Assembly (NCBI RefSeq): GCF_934424005.1
Contig: NZ_CAKRXI010000025.1
Span: 1-47,401 of the forward strand
Direction: 5' to 3'
Source: an uncultured Blautia sp.
GTDB taxonomy: Bacteria > Bacillota > Clostridia > Lachnospirales > Lachnospiraceae
Length of the DNA stretch: 47,401 bases
The notes beneath the pieces were generated by a model. That model did no database searches. It was not told the DNA's origin and saw only the letters and a program-made list of their open reading frames with translations. Shown one piece after another: positions 25,434 through 34,755 of the stretch. A program made the translations under genes and the position numbers. How positions within the stretch are numbered: the first letter of the stretch is position 1; each line of letters opens with the position of its first letter.

Positions 25434-27521
25434 ATGGACGTTTATAGAACTGACCGAATCCGCAATGTGGTTCTTTTAGGACATGGGGGATCCGGAAAGA
25501 CAACATTAGCAGAGGCAATGGCTTATCTGGCAGGAATGACTAACCGCCTTGGCAGAGTAGAGGATGGAAATACCGTTAGTGATTTTGATAAAGAAGAGAT
25601 CAAAAGACATTTTTCTGTTTCGACTACTTTGATTCCGGTACCGTGGGATAAAGTAAAAGTTAACGTACTTGATACACCGGGATATTTTGATTTTGTGGGT
25701 GAAGTAGAGGAAGCTGTCAGTGCAGCAGATGCAGCGATCATCGTTGTTTCAGGTAAAGCAGGTGTACAGGTGGGTACACAGAAAGCCTGGAATCTCTGTG
25801 AGAAATATAAACTGCCGCGTATGTTCTTCGTAACAGACATGGATATGGATGACGTCAGCTATCGAAAAGTAGTAGAGGATCTGACTGAATTATATGGCAA
25901 AAAAATTGCACCTCTTCACTTCCCAATCCGTGAAGATGGTAAATTCGTAGGATATGTCAATGTTGTAAAACAGGCAGGTCGTAAATACATTGACAAAGCA
26001 GGTAAAGAACCATGTGATATTCCAGAGTATCTGAATGAATATCTGGAAAAATATCATGATATCCTGATGGAGTCTGTAGCAGAGACCAGCGAAGAGTTTA
26101 TGGATCGTTATTTTGAGGGTGATGAGTTCTCTGTAACCGAAGTTTCCGCAGCACTTGCAACAAATGTACAGGATGCAAGTATTGTTCCGGTATGTATGGG
26201 ATCTCCGATCAATCTTCGCGGTGTCTCCAATCTTCTTGATGACATCTGTGGATATTTCCCAAGCCCGGATAAACGTTCCTGCAACGGTATCTCACAGAAG
26301 ACTAACGAAATCTTTGAAGCAAATTATGATTTTGCAAAAACAAAATCCGCCTATGTATGGAAGACGATCGTAGATCCTTTCCTTGGCAAATATTCTCTGA
26401 TCAAAGTTGCATCCGGTGTAATCAAATCAGATGATACACTCCTTAACGTAGAAAAAGGAGAAGAAGAACGCCTCAATAAATTATATGTTCTGGAAGGCTC
26501 CAAACCTCTCGAAGTTCCGGAACTTCATGCAGGTGATATTGGCGCCATTGCAAAACTTGCAAGCGTACAGACCGGTGACAGTCTTGCGGCAAAAGCAAGT
26601 CCGGTTCTTTATCCGAAAGCTGTAATTTCTACGCCATATACTTATAAGAGATACAAAGCAGTCAAGAAAGGTGATGAAGACAAGATCGCACAGGCACTTG
26701 CAAAAATGGCAAGTGAAGACAAGACGCTCCGTGTTGTAAATGATTCTGCCAACAGACAGACGCTCCTTTACGGAATGGGAGACCAGCATCTTGATATTAT
26801 AGTCAGCAAACTGAAAGAACGTTATAAAGTAGATATTGAACTTTCCAAACCAAAAGTTGCATTCCGTGAGACAATCCGCAAGAATTCCGATGTAGAAGGC
26901 AAACATAAGAAACAGTCCGGTGGACATGGACAGTATGGTCATGTCAAAATGCGTTTTGAACCATCCGGTGATCTGGAAACACCATATGTGTTTGAGCAGA
27001 TTGTTGTCGGGGGCGCTGTGCCGAAGAATTATTTCCCGGCAGTAGAAAAAGGATTGCAGGAATGCGTCCTGAAAGGACCTCTGGCTGCATATCCTGTGGT
27101 TGGTGTTAAAGCAACGCTCTATGATGGTTCTTACCATCCGGTAGATTCTTCAGAAATGGCATTCAAGATGGCAACGATCCTTGCTTTCAAGAAAGGCTTT
27201 ATGGACGCTTCTCCAGTACTTTTAGAGCCAATCGTATCCATGAAAGTTACTGTTCCGGATAAATATACAGGTGATGTAATGGGCGACCTCAACAAACGCC
27301 GTGGCCGTGTACTTGGTATGAATCCTGATCATAATGGAAATACCATCATCGAGGCTGATGTTCCTCAGCTTGAGATTTATGGCTACTCTACAACACTTCG
27401 TTCCATGACCGGTGGAAGCGGAGACTTCTCTTATGAATTTGCACGTTATGAACAGGCTCCGAATGATATTCAGGCCAAAGAGATCGAAGCAAGAGCAAGC
27501 AAATTAGATGCTGCTGAATAA
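25434..27521 (+). CDS. elongation factor G paralogue (EF-G-2-like)
   Basis: A 695-residue translational GTPase with the five-domain plan of EF-G, but not the canonical fusA. The G1 loop is GHGGSGKT (residues 16-23; canonical GHIDAGKT). Switch II is DTPGYFDF (80-87; canonical DTPGHVDF), so the catalytic His is a Tyr. The guanine-specifying NKMD is replaced by VTDMDMDD (133-140). Switch I lacks the RGITI sequence. Domain IV (SGGHGQYGHVKMRF) and the C-terminal domain (VMGDLNKRRGRVLGM) are well kept. GGGAGG precedes the ATG. It stands alone, not in a str operon with rpsL/rpsG/tuf. Relatives called EF-G-2 exist widely in Firmicutes; their role is not settled. Confidence 0.9.
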   Translation: MDVYRTDRIRNVVLLGHGGSGKTTLAEAMAYLAGMTNRLGRVEDGNTVSDFDKEEIKRHFSVSTTLIPVPWDKVKVNVLDTPGYFDFVGEVEEAVSAADAAIIVVSGKAGVQVGTQKAWNLCEKYKLPRMFFVTDMDMDDVSYRKVVEDLTELYGKKIAPLHFPIREDGKFVGYVNVVKQAGRKYIDKAGKEPCDIPEYLNEYLEKYHDILMESVAETSEEFMDRYFEGDEFSVTEVSAALATNVQDASIVPVCMGSPINLRGVSNLLDDICGYFPSPDKRSCNGISQKTNEIFEANYDFAKTKSAYVWKTIVDPFLGKYSLIKVASGVIKSDDTLLNVEKGEEERLNKLYVLEGSKPLEVPELHAGDIGAIAKLASVQTGDSLAAKASPVLYPKAVISTPYTYKRYKAVKKGDEDKIAQALAKMASEDKTLRVVNDSANRQTLLYGMGDQHLDIIVSKLKERYKVDIELSKPKVAFRETIRKNSDVEGKHKKQSGGHGQYGHVKMRFEPSGDLETPYVFEQIVVGGAVPKNYFPAVEKGLQECVLKGPLAAYPVVGVKATLYDGSYHPVDSSEMAFKMATILAFKKGFMDASPVLLEPIVSMKVTVPDKYTGDVMGDLNKRRGRVLGMNPDHNGNTIIEADVPQLEIYGYSTTLRSMTGGSGDFSYEFARYEQAPNDIQAKEIEARASKLDAAE

Positions 27522-27538
27522 TCTGTATTTATAAAATC

Positions 27539-27569
27539 AAGCCCTTCACTTTCAAATGAAGGGCTTTTT
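27539..27569 (+). terminator. intrinsic terminator after the EF-G paralogue
   Basis: AAGCCCTTCA (27539-27548) pairs perfectly with TGAAGGGCTT (27557-27566), followed by TTT. Confidence 0.92.
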
Positions 27570-27621
27570 ATATTCTACTTCAGTTTTCAAGATACACCGC
27601 TTCAGTACCGTAATAGAAATA

Positions 27622-27650
27622 TTGACAAACAGGACGTCTTGAATTAAAAT
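27622..27650 (+). promoter_or_regulatory. sigma-A promoter for leuS
   Basis: Perfect TTGACA (27622-27627), 17 nt, TAAAAT (27645-27650). The leader is under 40 nt, so there is no room for a T-box. Confidence 0.85.
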
Positions 27651-27686
27651 TGATTTTTAGATAACAATGTTGGAGGAACCATAGAA

Positions 27687-30089
27687 ATGAAATACAATTT
27701 TAAAAAGATTGAGCCTAAGTGGCAGGCAAAGTGGGAAGAAAGCAAAGTCTTCGAAGCCAAGGACAACAGTGACAAACCGAAGTTCTATGGCCTGGTAGAG
27801 TTTCCATATCCAAGTGGTGCAGGTATGCATGTCGGACACATCAAAGCATACTCAAGCCTTGAGGTTATTTCCAGAAAACGTCGTATGGAAGGATATAATG
27901 TACTTTTTCCGATCGGATTTGATGCATTCGGTCTTCCTACCGAGAACTATGCAGTAAAGACAGGAACACATCCACGTATCATCACAGATGAGAACATCAA
28001 GAAATTTTCCAACCAGTTAAAGAAAGTTGGTTTTTCTTTTGACTGGAACCGTGTAATCGATACAACAGATGAAGACTATTATAAATGGACACAGTGGATC
28101 TTCCTCAAAATGTTTGAAAAAGGTCTCGTATTCAGAGACAGAACTCTCGTAAACTACTGCCCGCATTGTAAAGTTGTACTTTCCAACGAAGACAGCCAGG
28201 GCGGTAAATGTGATATCTGCCACAGTGAAGTCGTACAGAAATCCAAAGATGTATGGTATCTGCGCATCACACAGTATGCTGATAAACTTCTTGAAGGTCT
28301 GAAGGATGTTGATTATCCGGATAACGTAAAACAGCAGCAGATTCACTGGATCGGTAAATCAAAAGGTGCATTTGTAAACTTTGATATTGACGGAATCGAC
28401 GAAAAACTTGAAATCTATACAACCAGACCGGATACTCTGTTCGGTGTTACTTTTATGGTAATCGCTCCGGAACATCCGATCATCGATAAATATAAAGATA
28501 AAGTCACAAACATGGACGAGATCACTGCATACCGCAATGAGTGTGCCAAGAAAACAGAGTTCGAAAGAACACAGCTTGTTAAAGACAAGACAGGTGTACG
28601 CATCCAGGGTCTGGAAGGCATCAACCCGGTTAATGGCAAAAAAATCCCGATCTACATTGCAGACTATGTAATGATGGGTTATGGTACCGGCGCGATCATG
28701 GCAGTACCGGCTCATGACCAGCGTGACTATGACTTCGCAAAGAAATTCGGCATTGACATCATCGAAGTCATCAAAGGTGGAGACATTTCCAAAGAAGCTT
28801 ATACAGGTGACGGTGAAATGGTCAACTCCGAATTCCTGAATGGTTATACAAAGAAAAAAGATTCTATCGAGCGTATGCTGGAAGAACTTGAGAAGAAGAG
28901 TATTGGTAAAGCTGGTGTTCAGTACAAGATGAAAGACTGGGCATTCAACCGTCAGAGATACTGGGGCGAGCCGATTCCGCTTATCCATTGCCCGAAATGT
29001 GGTGTAGTCGCTGTTCCGGAAGAAGAGCTTCCGCTTCGTCTGCCGGATGTGAAAGACTTTGAACCAGGTGAAGACGGACAGTCACCACTTGCAAAGATTG
29101 ATTCTTTTGTAAACTGCACTTGCCCGAAATGCGGTGCTGCAGCAAAACGTGAAACAGATACCATGCCTCAGTGGGCAGGATCTTCTTGGTATTTCCTCCG
29201 ATATACTGATCCACACAACACACATGCACTGGCTGACATGGACAAACTGAAATACTGGATGCCGGTTGACTGGTATAATGGTGGTATGGAACATGTTACA
29301 AGACATATGATCTACTCCAGATTCTGGCATCACTTCCTGTATGACCTTGGTGTTGTAAATACTCCGGAACCATATGCAAAACGTTCTATCCAGGGACTGA
29401 TCCTTGGACCGGACGGAGATAAGATGAGCAAATCCAAAGGAAATGTTGTGGATCCACTTGATATCGTAGAAGAATATGGTGCTGATACCCTTCGTACTTA
29501 TGTACTGTTCATGGGTGATTATGGTGCTGCAACTCCTTGGAGCGACAGTTCTGTTAAAGGATGTAAAAAATTCCTTGACCGTGTAGCCGGACTGACAGAT
29601 ATTCTCTCTGATGAGCCTGTTTCTGATGAGCTTGAAATGAAGCTCCACAGAACAATAAAGAAGGTTTCTTCCGACATTGAGAACCTGAAATTCAATACTG
29701 CAATCGCCAGCCTGATGACTCTGATCAATGAAATTACCGCAGAAGGACGTATCGGAAAAGAGGATTTAAGTATCTTTATCAAGCTCTTAAGTCCATTTGC
29801 TCCACATCTCTGCGAAGAGATCTGGGAATTCCTTGGTGGAGAAGGACTGCTTGCAGTTGCTCCGTGGCCGGTATATGATGAAGGCAAAACAATTGCCAAA
29901 ACTGTAGAGATCGGTGTTCAGGTAAACGGTAAAGTAAGAGGAACTGTAGTTCTTCCTAATGGCTGCGATAAAGAAAAAGCATTTGAGATAGCAAAAGCAG
30001 ATGAGAGAATTGCTTCTTTCCTGGAAGGTAAGAATCTGATCAAAGAAATCTATGTTCCAAACAAGATCGTTAACTTTGTTGCAAAATAA
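27687..30089 (+). CDS. leuS: leucyl-tRNA synthetase
   Basis: An 800-residue class I synthetase that charges tRNA-Leu. Markers: the HIGH-type motif HVGH (residues 48-51) in FPYPSGAGMHVGHIKAY; a zinc-binding-like CPHCKVVLSNEDSQGGKCDIC; the CP1 editing domain (TTRPDTLFGVTFMVIAPEHP and GYGTGAIMAVPAHDQRDYDF); a second Cys cluster (CPKCG, CPKCG); and KMSKS (579-583). The C-terminal anticodon and extension domains end VPNKIVNFVAK. GGAGGAACC precedes the ATG. Unlike tyrS in this window it has no T-box leader. Its terminator is shared with the convergent rqcH. Confidence 0.97.
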   Translation: MKYNFKKIEPKWQAKWEESKVFEAKDNSDKPKFYGLVEFPYPSGAGMHVGHIKAYSSLEVISRKRRMEGYNVLFPIGFDAFGLPTENYAVKTGTHPRIITDENIKKFSNQLKKVGFSFDWNRVIDTTDEDYYKWTQWIFLKMFEKGLVFRDRTLVNYCPHCKVVLSNEDSQGGKCDICHSEVVQKSKDVWYLRITQYADKLLEGLKDVDYPDNVKQQQIHWIGKSKGAFVNFDIDGIDEKLEIYTTRPDTLFGVTFMVIAPEHPIIDKYKDKVTNMDEITAYRNECAKKTEFERTQLVKDKTGVRIQGLEGINPVNGKKIPIYIADYVMMGYGTGAIMAVPAHDQRDYDFAKKFGIDIIEVIKGGDISKEAYTGDGEMVNSEFLNGYTKKKDSIERMLEELEKKSIGKAGVQYKMKDWAFNRQRYWGEPIPLIHCPKCGVVAVPEEELPLRLPDVKDFEPGEDGQSPLAKIDSFVNCTCPKCGAAAKRETDTMPQWAGSSWYFLRYTDPHNTHALADMDKLKYWMPVDWYNGGMEHVTRHMIYSRFWHHFLYDLGVVNTPEPYAKRSIQGLILGPDGDKMSKSKGNVVDPLDIVEEYGADTLRTYVLFMGDYGAATPWSDSSVKGCKKFLDRVAGLTDILSDEPVSDELEMKLHRTIKKVSSDIENLKFNTAIASLMTLINEITAEGRIGKEDLSIFIKLLSPFAPHLCEEIWEFLGGEGLLAVAPWPVYDEGKTIAKTVEIGVQVNGKVRGTVVLPNGCDKEKAFEIAKADERIASFLEGKNLIKEIYVPNKIVNFVAK

Positions 30090-30109
30090 AAATCATATAT
30101 ACGCACAAG

Positions 30110-30143
30110 AGAAGCCCTCCAGTTAAGACTGGGGGGCTTCTTT
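30110..30143. terminator. terminator shared by leuS and rqcH
   Basis: AGAAGCCCTCCAGT (30110-30123) pairs with ACTGGGGGGCTTCT (30128-30141) with one wobble pair; a short T-run follows on the + strand. The rqcH stop codon lies in the loop. Confidence 0.8.
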
Positions 30144-31877
30144 GATATTTGAGATATCCGGTTCGGCCATGAGAGAGTAGTTCGTGTAATAAACAACAAA
30201 TCCCGGTTTGGCACCACCTGGCTTTTTGACATGTTTTTTTTGAATATAGTCAATTTCTACTTTTGGAGCAGTTCTGCCTTTGGAATAATAAGCCGCAAGC
30301 CGGCCTGCCTCTTCAAAGGTACGGTCCGGAATTTCACCGTCCGGTGTTTTTACAACAACATGGGATCCGGCCATTTTTTTTGCATGGAACCACCAGTCAT
30401 TACCGGTTGCCATCTTAAAAGTCAATTCATCATTCTGAAAATTGTTTTTTCCAACATAAATATCAAATCCATCACTGGAAATGTAGTGGAACGGTTTCGA
30501 TTTCGCCTGTGCTTTCTGACCTTTCTTGTTCGAATAATGCTTTTTGATATATCCATATTCTGTCAGTTCTTCTTTAATCTGGCTCAGATCATTTTCTGCA
30601 CGTGCAATATCCAGCGCATTTGAAATAGATTCCAGATGCTCTATCTCAGATTCCGTATCTGCGATCTGCTCGGTCAGAGCTTCTTCTGTCCGTTTCAATT
30701 TTCCGTAACGGTCAAAGTATTTCTTGGAATTTTCACCTGGTGTCATAGCTGGATCCAATGGAATCGAGATTTCTTCATTTGTATAATAATTCAGTGCTTT
30801 AAAGGATTTACACCCTTCTTCAAGGCCATATCCATATGTATTAATAAGCTCGCCATACACTTTATATTTATCTTTTTTGGCAGTATCTTTCATTTGTTTC
30901 TGCTGAAGGATCAGTTTTTTGCGATTACGTTCCAGGGCTGTCTGTACGATTCTTCGAAGATCTGAAGACTTCTGACGGATTCTGGTCAGAATTTCTTTGG
31001 ATGCATAATAAGTCTCCAACATTTCTGATACAGACTCGAATGTTTCACTGTGATAATCCGGTCCATACTGCGTAAGTGGAAGTACTGCATATTCAACAGG
31101 TTCTTCACCGTAATAAATAATGTTCGGGGAAAAATCTCCCTCCTGTACCTGTTCAATCAGTCTTTTAAATGTATGATACAGATGTACAGAGGCATTTTCG
31201 TCCAGGGACTGTGCGGCATCATTTCCATCAATCGAGGCACGATAACAGATTTCTTCGGCAATCAGCGGACTGATACCTGTCAGGGTTGTATAGATTGCTT
31301 TTGCAATATTACATGGTTTTTTGCATACAGCATTTCGGAAATCTTCTTCTGTGATCGTCAGCGGATCATATTTTTCCTGAGTCTGCGGCAGGAAATAATC
31401 CCTTCCCGGCAGAACTTCACGGATTGAACTCATATGCGAAGACACATGTTTGATACTGTCAAGAATCATCCTGTTTTCATCGCAGAAAATAATATTACTG
31501 TATTTTCCCATCAGTTCGACAATAAGATATTTCTTACATGGATCACCAAGTTCATTCAAATGTTCCAGCTCAAATTCTACAACACGCTCCAGGCCAGGCT
31601 GAGATATACTTCCAATTCGTGCGCTGCTCAGATGCTTGCGAAGAAGCATACAAAAATTTGGTGCTGTCAGTGGACTTGGTTTGTTTTTGCCAGTAAAATA
31701 AATAAGCGGAAGAGAGGGACTTGCTGATATAAATAAACGACATTGTCCGTTCGCACCTTTTCCTGTAATCATCAATGCATCCGACTCAGGCTGCGCGATC
31801 TTATTAAATCTGCCGTTGTCAAGATTTTTATGTAATTCCTGCACCATTGCTGCAATAGTGATACCATCAAATGCCAT
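30123..31877 (-). CDS. rqcH: Rqc2 homologue RqcH (NFACT / FbpA family)
   Basis: A 584-residue NFACT-family protein, once annotated as fibronectin-binding protein. In Bacillus the RqcH protein binds stalled 50S subunits and adds alanine tails to the trapped peptide, marking it for degradation. The N-terminal NFACT-N domain is seen in MAFDGITIAAMVQELHKNL and the ARIGSISQPGLERVVEFE region. A central coiled-coil spans about residues 270-430 (QKQMKDTAKKDKYKVYGELI and EQIADTESEIEHLESI). The C-terminal NFACT-R domain has GNDWWFHAKKMAGSHVVVKT and GGAKPGFVVYYTNYSLM. AAGGAGAAAA precedes the ATG. It stands alone. Confidence 0.93.
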   Translation of the reverse strand: MAFDGITIAAMVQELHKNLDNGRFNKIAQPESDALMITGKGANGQCRLFISASPSLPLIYFTGKNKPSPLTAPNFCMLLRKHLSSARIGSISQPGLERVVEFELEHLNELGDPCKKYLIVELMGKYSNIIFCDENRMILDSIKHVSSHMSSIREVLPGRDYFLPQTQEKYDPLTITEEDFRNAVCKKPCNIAKAIYTTLTGISPLIAEEICYRASIDGNDAAQSLDENASVHLYHTFKRLIEQVQEGDFSPNIIYYGEEPVEYAVLPLTQYGPDYHSETFESVSEMLETYYASKEILTRIRQKSSDLRRIVQTALERNRKKLILQQKQMKDTAKKDKYKVYGELINTYGYGLEEGCKSFKALNYYTNEEISIPLDPAMTPGENSKKYFDRYGKLKRTEEALTEQIADTESEIEHLESISNALDIARAENDLSQIKEELTEYGYIKKHYSNKKGQKAQAKSKPFHYISSDGFDIYVGKNNFQNDELTFKMATGNDWWFHAKKMAGSHVVVKTPDGEIPDRTFEEAGRLAAYYSKGRTAPKVEIDYIQKKHVKKPGGAKPGFVVYYTNYSLMAEPDISNIKEAPQS

Positions 31878-31933
31878 TCATTTTCTCCTTTGATAGAATT
31901 TCTTTTAAATAAATATGATTTTTAAACATATGA

Positions 31934-32776
31934 TCAGATACTGTGAAATCCCTTTCCGATAATCTCGCTGGTATTGGATATCAGCATAAATGCGTTCGGC
32001 TGATTTTCTTTAATATAGTTACGAAGACGTACTGCCTGAGGCCGGCTGAGAACAGTAAATACAATATATTTATCCTTTCCGGAAAAAGCCCCCTGTGCAT
32101 GAACGACTGTTGCACTTCTGTTAAGTTCATGCACAAGAAAATCACAGATTGATTCCGGTTCATCACAGACCACATTAAAATATTTGGACAGATTAAATCC
32201 TTCAATAAAGTTATCAATCATAAAGGAACGGATCGTCAGTCCAAGGAATGAGTAAAGACCGGTCTGAATATCAAAAACAAAGCATCCTGCAACTGTGATC
32301 AGAATATCCGTCACAAGAAGAGCTTTACCAATATCGAAACTGCTGTATCTTTTAAGAATCATTGCAATAATATCCGTACCGCCACTGGAAGAACCAATAT
32401 TAAAAAGAATTGCCGATCCGAGTGCCGGAAGAGCTATTGCAAAGCAAAGTTCCAGCATAGTCTGGTCAGTCAATGGATGATCCATCGGACATACTCGTTC
32501 CAATGTAGAAAGAACAACTGACAAAAGGATACTGCAATACGCTGTTTTGGCAGCAAATTTTTTTCCCAGTACAATAAAGCCCAATATAAGCAACAGCATA
32601 TTTACAATAAAAGAAAAATCACTGGCCGAAATGGATGTTTTATCAGCAACCAGAACTGCAAGGCCTGTAATTCCGCCAAATGTAAAATTATTCGTAAACT
32701 TGAAAAAATATGTACCTACTGCCATGATCAGAGTACTGACTGTAAGCAGCGAAAAGTGTTTGATTTTTTCTTTCAT
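31934..32776 (-). CDS. YitT-family membrane protein (DUF161/DUF2179)
   Basis: A 280-residue protein of the YitT family. Five or six N-terminal membrane helices (LLTVSTLIMAVGTYFFKF, NFTFGGITGLAVLVADKT, and GSSSGGTDIIAMILKRYSSFDIGKALLVTD, typical of the family) are followed by a soluble C-terminal DUF2179 domain (RSATVVHAQGAFSGKDKYIVFTVLSRPQAVRLRNYIKENQPNAF is its core, spread over residues about 215-270). The function of the family is unknown. The start is less certain because the G-rich ribosome site lies rather far upstream. It is divergent from yicC. Confidence 0.88.
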   Translation of the reverse strand: MKEKIKHFSLLTVSTLIMAVGTYFFKFTNNFTFGGITGLAVLVADKTSISASDFSFIVNMLLLILGFIVLGKKFAAKTAYCSILLSVVLSTLERVCPMDHPLTDQTMLELCFAIALPALGSAILFNIGSSSGGTDIIAMILKRYSSFDIGKALLVTDILITVAGCFVFDIQTGLYSFLGLTIRSFMIDNFIEGFNLSKYFNVVCDEPESICDFLVHELNRSATVVHAQGAFSGKDKYIVFTVLSRPQAVRLRNYIKENQPNAFMLISNTSEIIGKGFHSI

Positions 32777-32812
32777 AATATATATGATTCCCCCTTATAT
32801 TTCATCGGAATC

Positions 32813-32842
32813 ATTGTAACGCGGGCAGTATGGAAATGTCAA
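32813..32842 (-). promoter_or_regulatory. putative promoter of the yitT-family gene
   Basis: On the minus strand TTGACA (32842-32837), 18 nt, TACAAT (32818-32813). Confidence 0.65.
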
Positions 32843-32887
32843 CGTGGGTATTTGACTGTTTATAAATTATTTTATAAAAAAAACGAA

Positions 32888-32916
32888 TTGACTACATTTT
32901 TAGAATGCTCTATAAT
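32888..32916 (+). promoter_or_regulatory. sigma-A promoter for the yicC-remA-gmk-rpoZ-rimO-pgsA run
   Basis: TTGACT (32888-32893), 17 nt, perfect TATAAT (32911-32916). The predicted start near 32923 shows that the long upstream extension of the yicC frame is not translated. Confidence 0.85.
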
Positions 32917-32959
32917 AAATCTGTATGTAAAAAAAGAGACTTGCAAAGTGAGAGAGCTT

Positions 32960-33838
32960 ATGATAAAAAGTATGACAGGCTTCGGCCACGCAGAAAAAGT
33001 AACCAGTCAGTGTAAGATAACGGTTGAACTGAAATCAGTCAATCACCGATATCTTGATCTGAACATCAAAATGCCACGGCGTTTCAATATGCTGGAGGGT
33101 CAGGTCAGAAATCTTTTAAAGCAATACATGCAGCGCGGCAAAGTAGACGTGTTTATCATTTATGAAGACTATACTTCCAGTGATTATACTCTGAAATATA
33201 ACAAAGAACTGGCTGCAGAATACCTCCGTTATCTGAATCAGATGGCCGAAGAGTTTCATCTGGAAAATGATATTCGAGTAACAACTTTATCCAGATATCC
33301 GGAAGTTCTGAGCATGGAAGAACAGTCTGTAGACGAGGAAGAACTATGGAAATTGCTTTCAGATCCATTAAAGGAAGCATGTACCAAATTCGTAGAAGCA
33401 CGTATCAGAGAGGGAAATCATCTGAAAGAAGATCTGCTTGCCAAGCTTGAAGGTCTTGATCAGAAAGTATCTCTGGTTGAAAAACGATCCCCGCAGGTGG
33501 TTCTGGCATATCGGGAGAAACTGGAACAGAAAGTACATGAACTTCTGGAAGATTCCCAGATTGATGATAATCGTATCGCAGCAGAAGTTATTTTGTTTTC
33601 AGACAAGATCTGCAATGATGAAGAAACCGTAAGACTGCACAGCCATATTCATGGCATGCAGAAGATCCTTCAGGAATCAGAGGGTATTGGCCGCAAAATG
33701 GACTTCATGGCACAGGAAATGAACCGCGAAGCAAATACGATCCTTTCCAAGTCAAATGATCTGGAAGTTTCCAATATCGCAATCGATCTTAAGACAGAGA
33801 TTGAAAAGATCCGTGAACAGATCCAGAATATAGAATAA
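32960..33838 (+). CDS. yicC: YicC-family endoribonuclease
   Basis: A 292-residue YicC-type protein; members characterised in E. coli and Bacillus are metal-dependent endoribonucleases. The N-terminus MIKSMTGFGHAEKV, with VELKSVNHRYLDLNIKMPR, and the C-terminal GRKMDFMAQEMNREANTILSKS are diagnostic. The ATG at 32960 is chosen from the family start; GTG at 32948 is an alternative, since the ribosome site (GAGAG) is weak. It opens a conserved run; remA follows after 18 nt. Confidence 0.93.
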   Translation: MIKSMTGFGHAEKVTSQCKITVELKSVNHRYLDLNIKMPRRFNMLEGQVRNLLKQYMQRGKVDVFIIYEDYTSSDYTLKYNKELAAEYLRYLNQMAEEFHLENDIRVTTLSRYPEVLSMEEQSVDEEELWKLLSDPLKEACTKFVEARIREGNHLKEDLLAKLEGLDQKVSLVEKRSPQVVLAYREKLEQKVHELLEDSQIDDNRIAAEVILFSDKICNDEETVRLHSHIHGMQKILQESEGIGRKMDFMAQEMNREANTILSKSNDLEVSNIAIDLKTEIEKIREQIQNIE

Positions 33839-33856
33839 CGGAGGCAGAATACAGCT

Positions 33857-34129
33857 TTGGCAAAATTAATCAACATCGGCTTTGGAAACGTAGTTAATTC
33901 CCGTAAGATCGTTGCAGTTGTCAGTCCTGATGCAGCACCAGTAAAGAGAATGATCCAGAACATCAAGGGAACCCGTTCTCTGATCGATGCAACACAGGGC
34001 CGTAAGACGAAAGCCGTTATTGTAACCTCTGATGATTATATTGTTTTATCCGCACTTCAACCGGAAACGATTGCCCGGCGTTTTGCGGAAGCTAATAATT
34101 ATGAAGAAAAGGAAGAGGAACATGAGTAA
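33857..34129 (+). CDS. remA: RemA-family regulator (DUF370)
   Basis: A 90-residue small DNA-binding protein. In Bacillus subtilis RemA activates matrix and osmoprotection genes and assembles as a ring. The sequence (LINIGFGNVVNSRKIVAVVSPDAAPVKR, then TQGRKTKAVIVTSDDYIVLSAL) is diagnostic. The start is TTG, 12 nt after GGAGG (33840-33844). The 3' end overlaps gmk by 8 nt. The order yicC-remA-gmk-rpoZ is conserved in Firmicutes. Confidence 0.94.
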   Translation: MAKLINIGFGNVVNSRKIVAVVSPDAAPVKRMIQNIKGTRSLIDATQGRKTKAVIVTSDDYIVLSALQPETIARRFAEANNYEEKEEEHE

Positions 34130-34754
34130 AGGTGTTTTAACAGTTGTTTCCGGCTTTTCAGGTGCCGGCAAAGGTACGGTAATGAAACGTCTTCTAGAAA
34201 AATATGATAATTATGCGCTTTCAATTTCTGTAACAACACGGAAACCTCGTGAAGGCGAAAGAGATGGTATTGAATATTTTTTCAGAACACGAGAAGAAGT
34301 AGAAGCTATGATTCAGGAAGATCAGCTTCTCGAACATGCTGAATACGTGGGTAATTATTACGGAACTCCTCGGTTTTATGTAGAAGATATGCTTTCTCAG
34401 GGAAAAAACGTAATTCTTGAAATAGAAATTCAGGGTGCAATGAAGATCAAAGAGAAAATTCCGGAAGCAGTTCTGGTATTTGTAACCCCACCTACGATTG
34501 AAGAACTTCGCAGCCGTCTGACAGGCCGTGGTACAGAAACGGCTGATGTGATTGCATCTCGTCTCAGACGTGCAGCAGAAGAATCAGAGGGAATGAATAA
34601 TTATGATTACATTCTGATCAATGATCAGGTTGAAGACTGTGTCGACCAGCTTCATCAGATTATTTTGAGCGAACGCTGTCGGGCACAGCGCAACGAAGAA
34701 CTTATCAACACGATCCAGGAAGAAGCCCGGATCTTTATGAAAGGAGATAAATAA
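34122..34754 (+). CDS. gmk: guanylate kinase
   Basis: A 210-residue GMP kinase (GMP + ATP to GDP + ADP). The P-loop is GFSGAGKGT (residues 11-19). The GMP-binding region SVTTRKPREGERDGIEYFF and the LLEHAEYVGNYYGTPR segment are complete. The ATG at 34122, preceded by AGAGGAA, overlaps the end of remA; the longer frame upstream is not needed. rpoZ starts 1 nt after the stop, giving tight coupling. Confidence 0.97.
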   Translation: MSKGVLTVVSGFSGAGKGTVMKRLLEKYDNYALSISVTTRKPREGERDGIEYFFRTREEVEAMIQEDQLLEHAEYVGNYYGTPRFYVEDMLSQGKNVILEIEIQGAMKIKEKIPEAVLVFVTPPTIEELRSRLTGRGTETADVIASRLRRAAEESEGMNNYDYILINDQVEDCVDQLHQIILSERCRAQRNEELINTIQEEARIFMKGDK

Positions 34755-34755
34755 T

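Noticed and set aside
27570..27686. T-box upstream of leuS
   Set aside because: The region from promoter to ATG is under 40 nt, with no AGGTGG core or terminator.
32756..32959. N-terminal extension of yicC by 68 residues
   Set aside because: The extension crosses the strong TTGACT/TATAAT promoter at 32888-32916, and known YicC proteins begin MIKSMTGFG.
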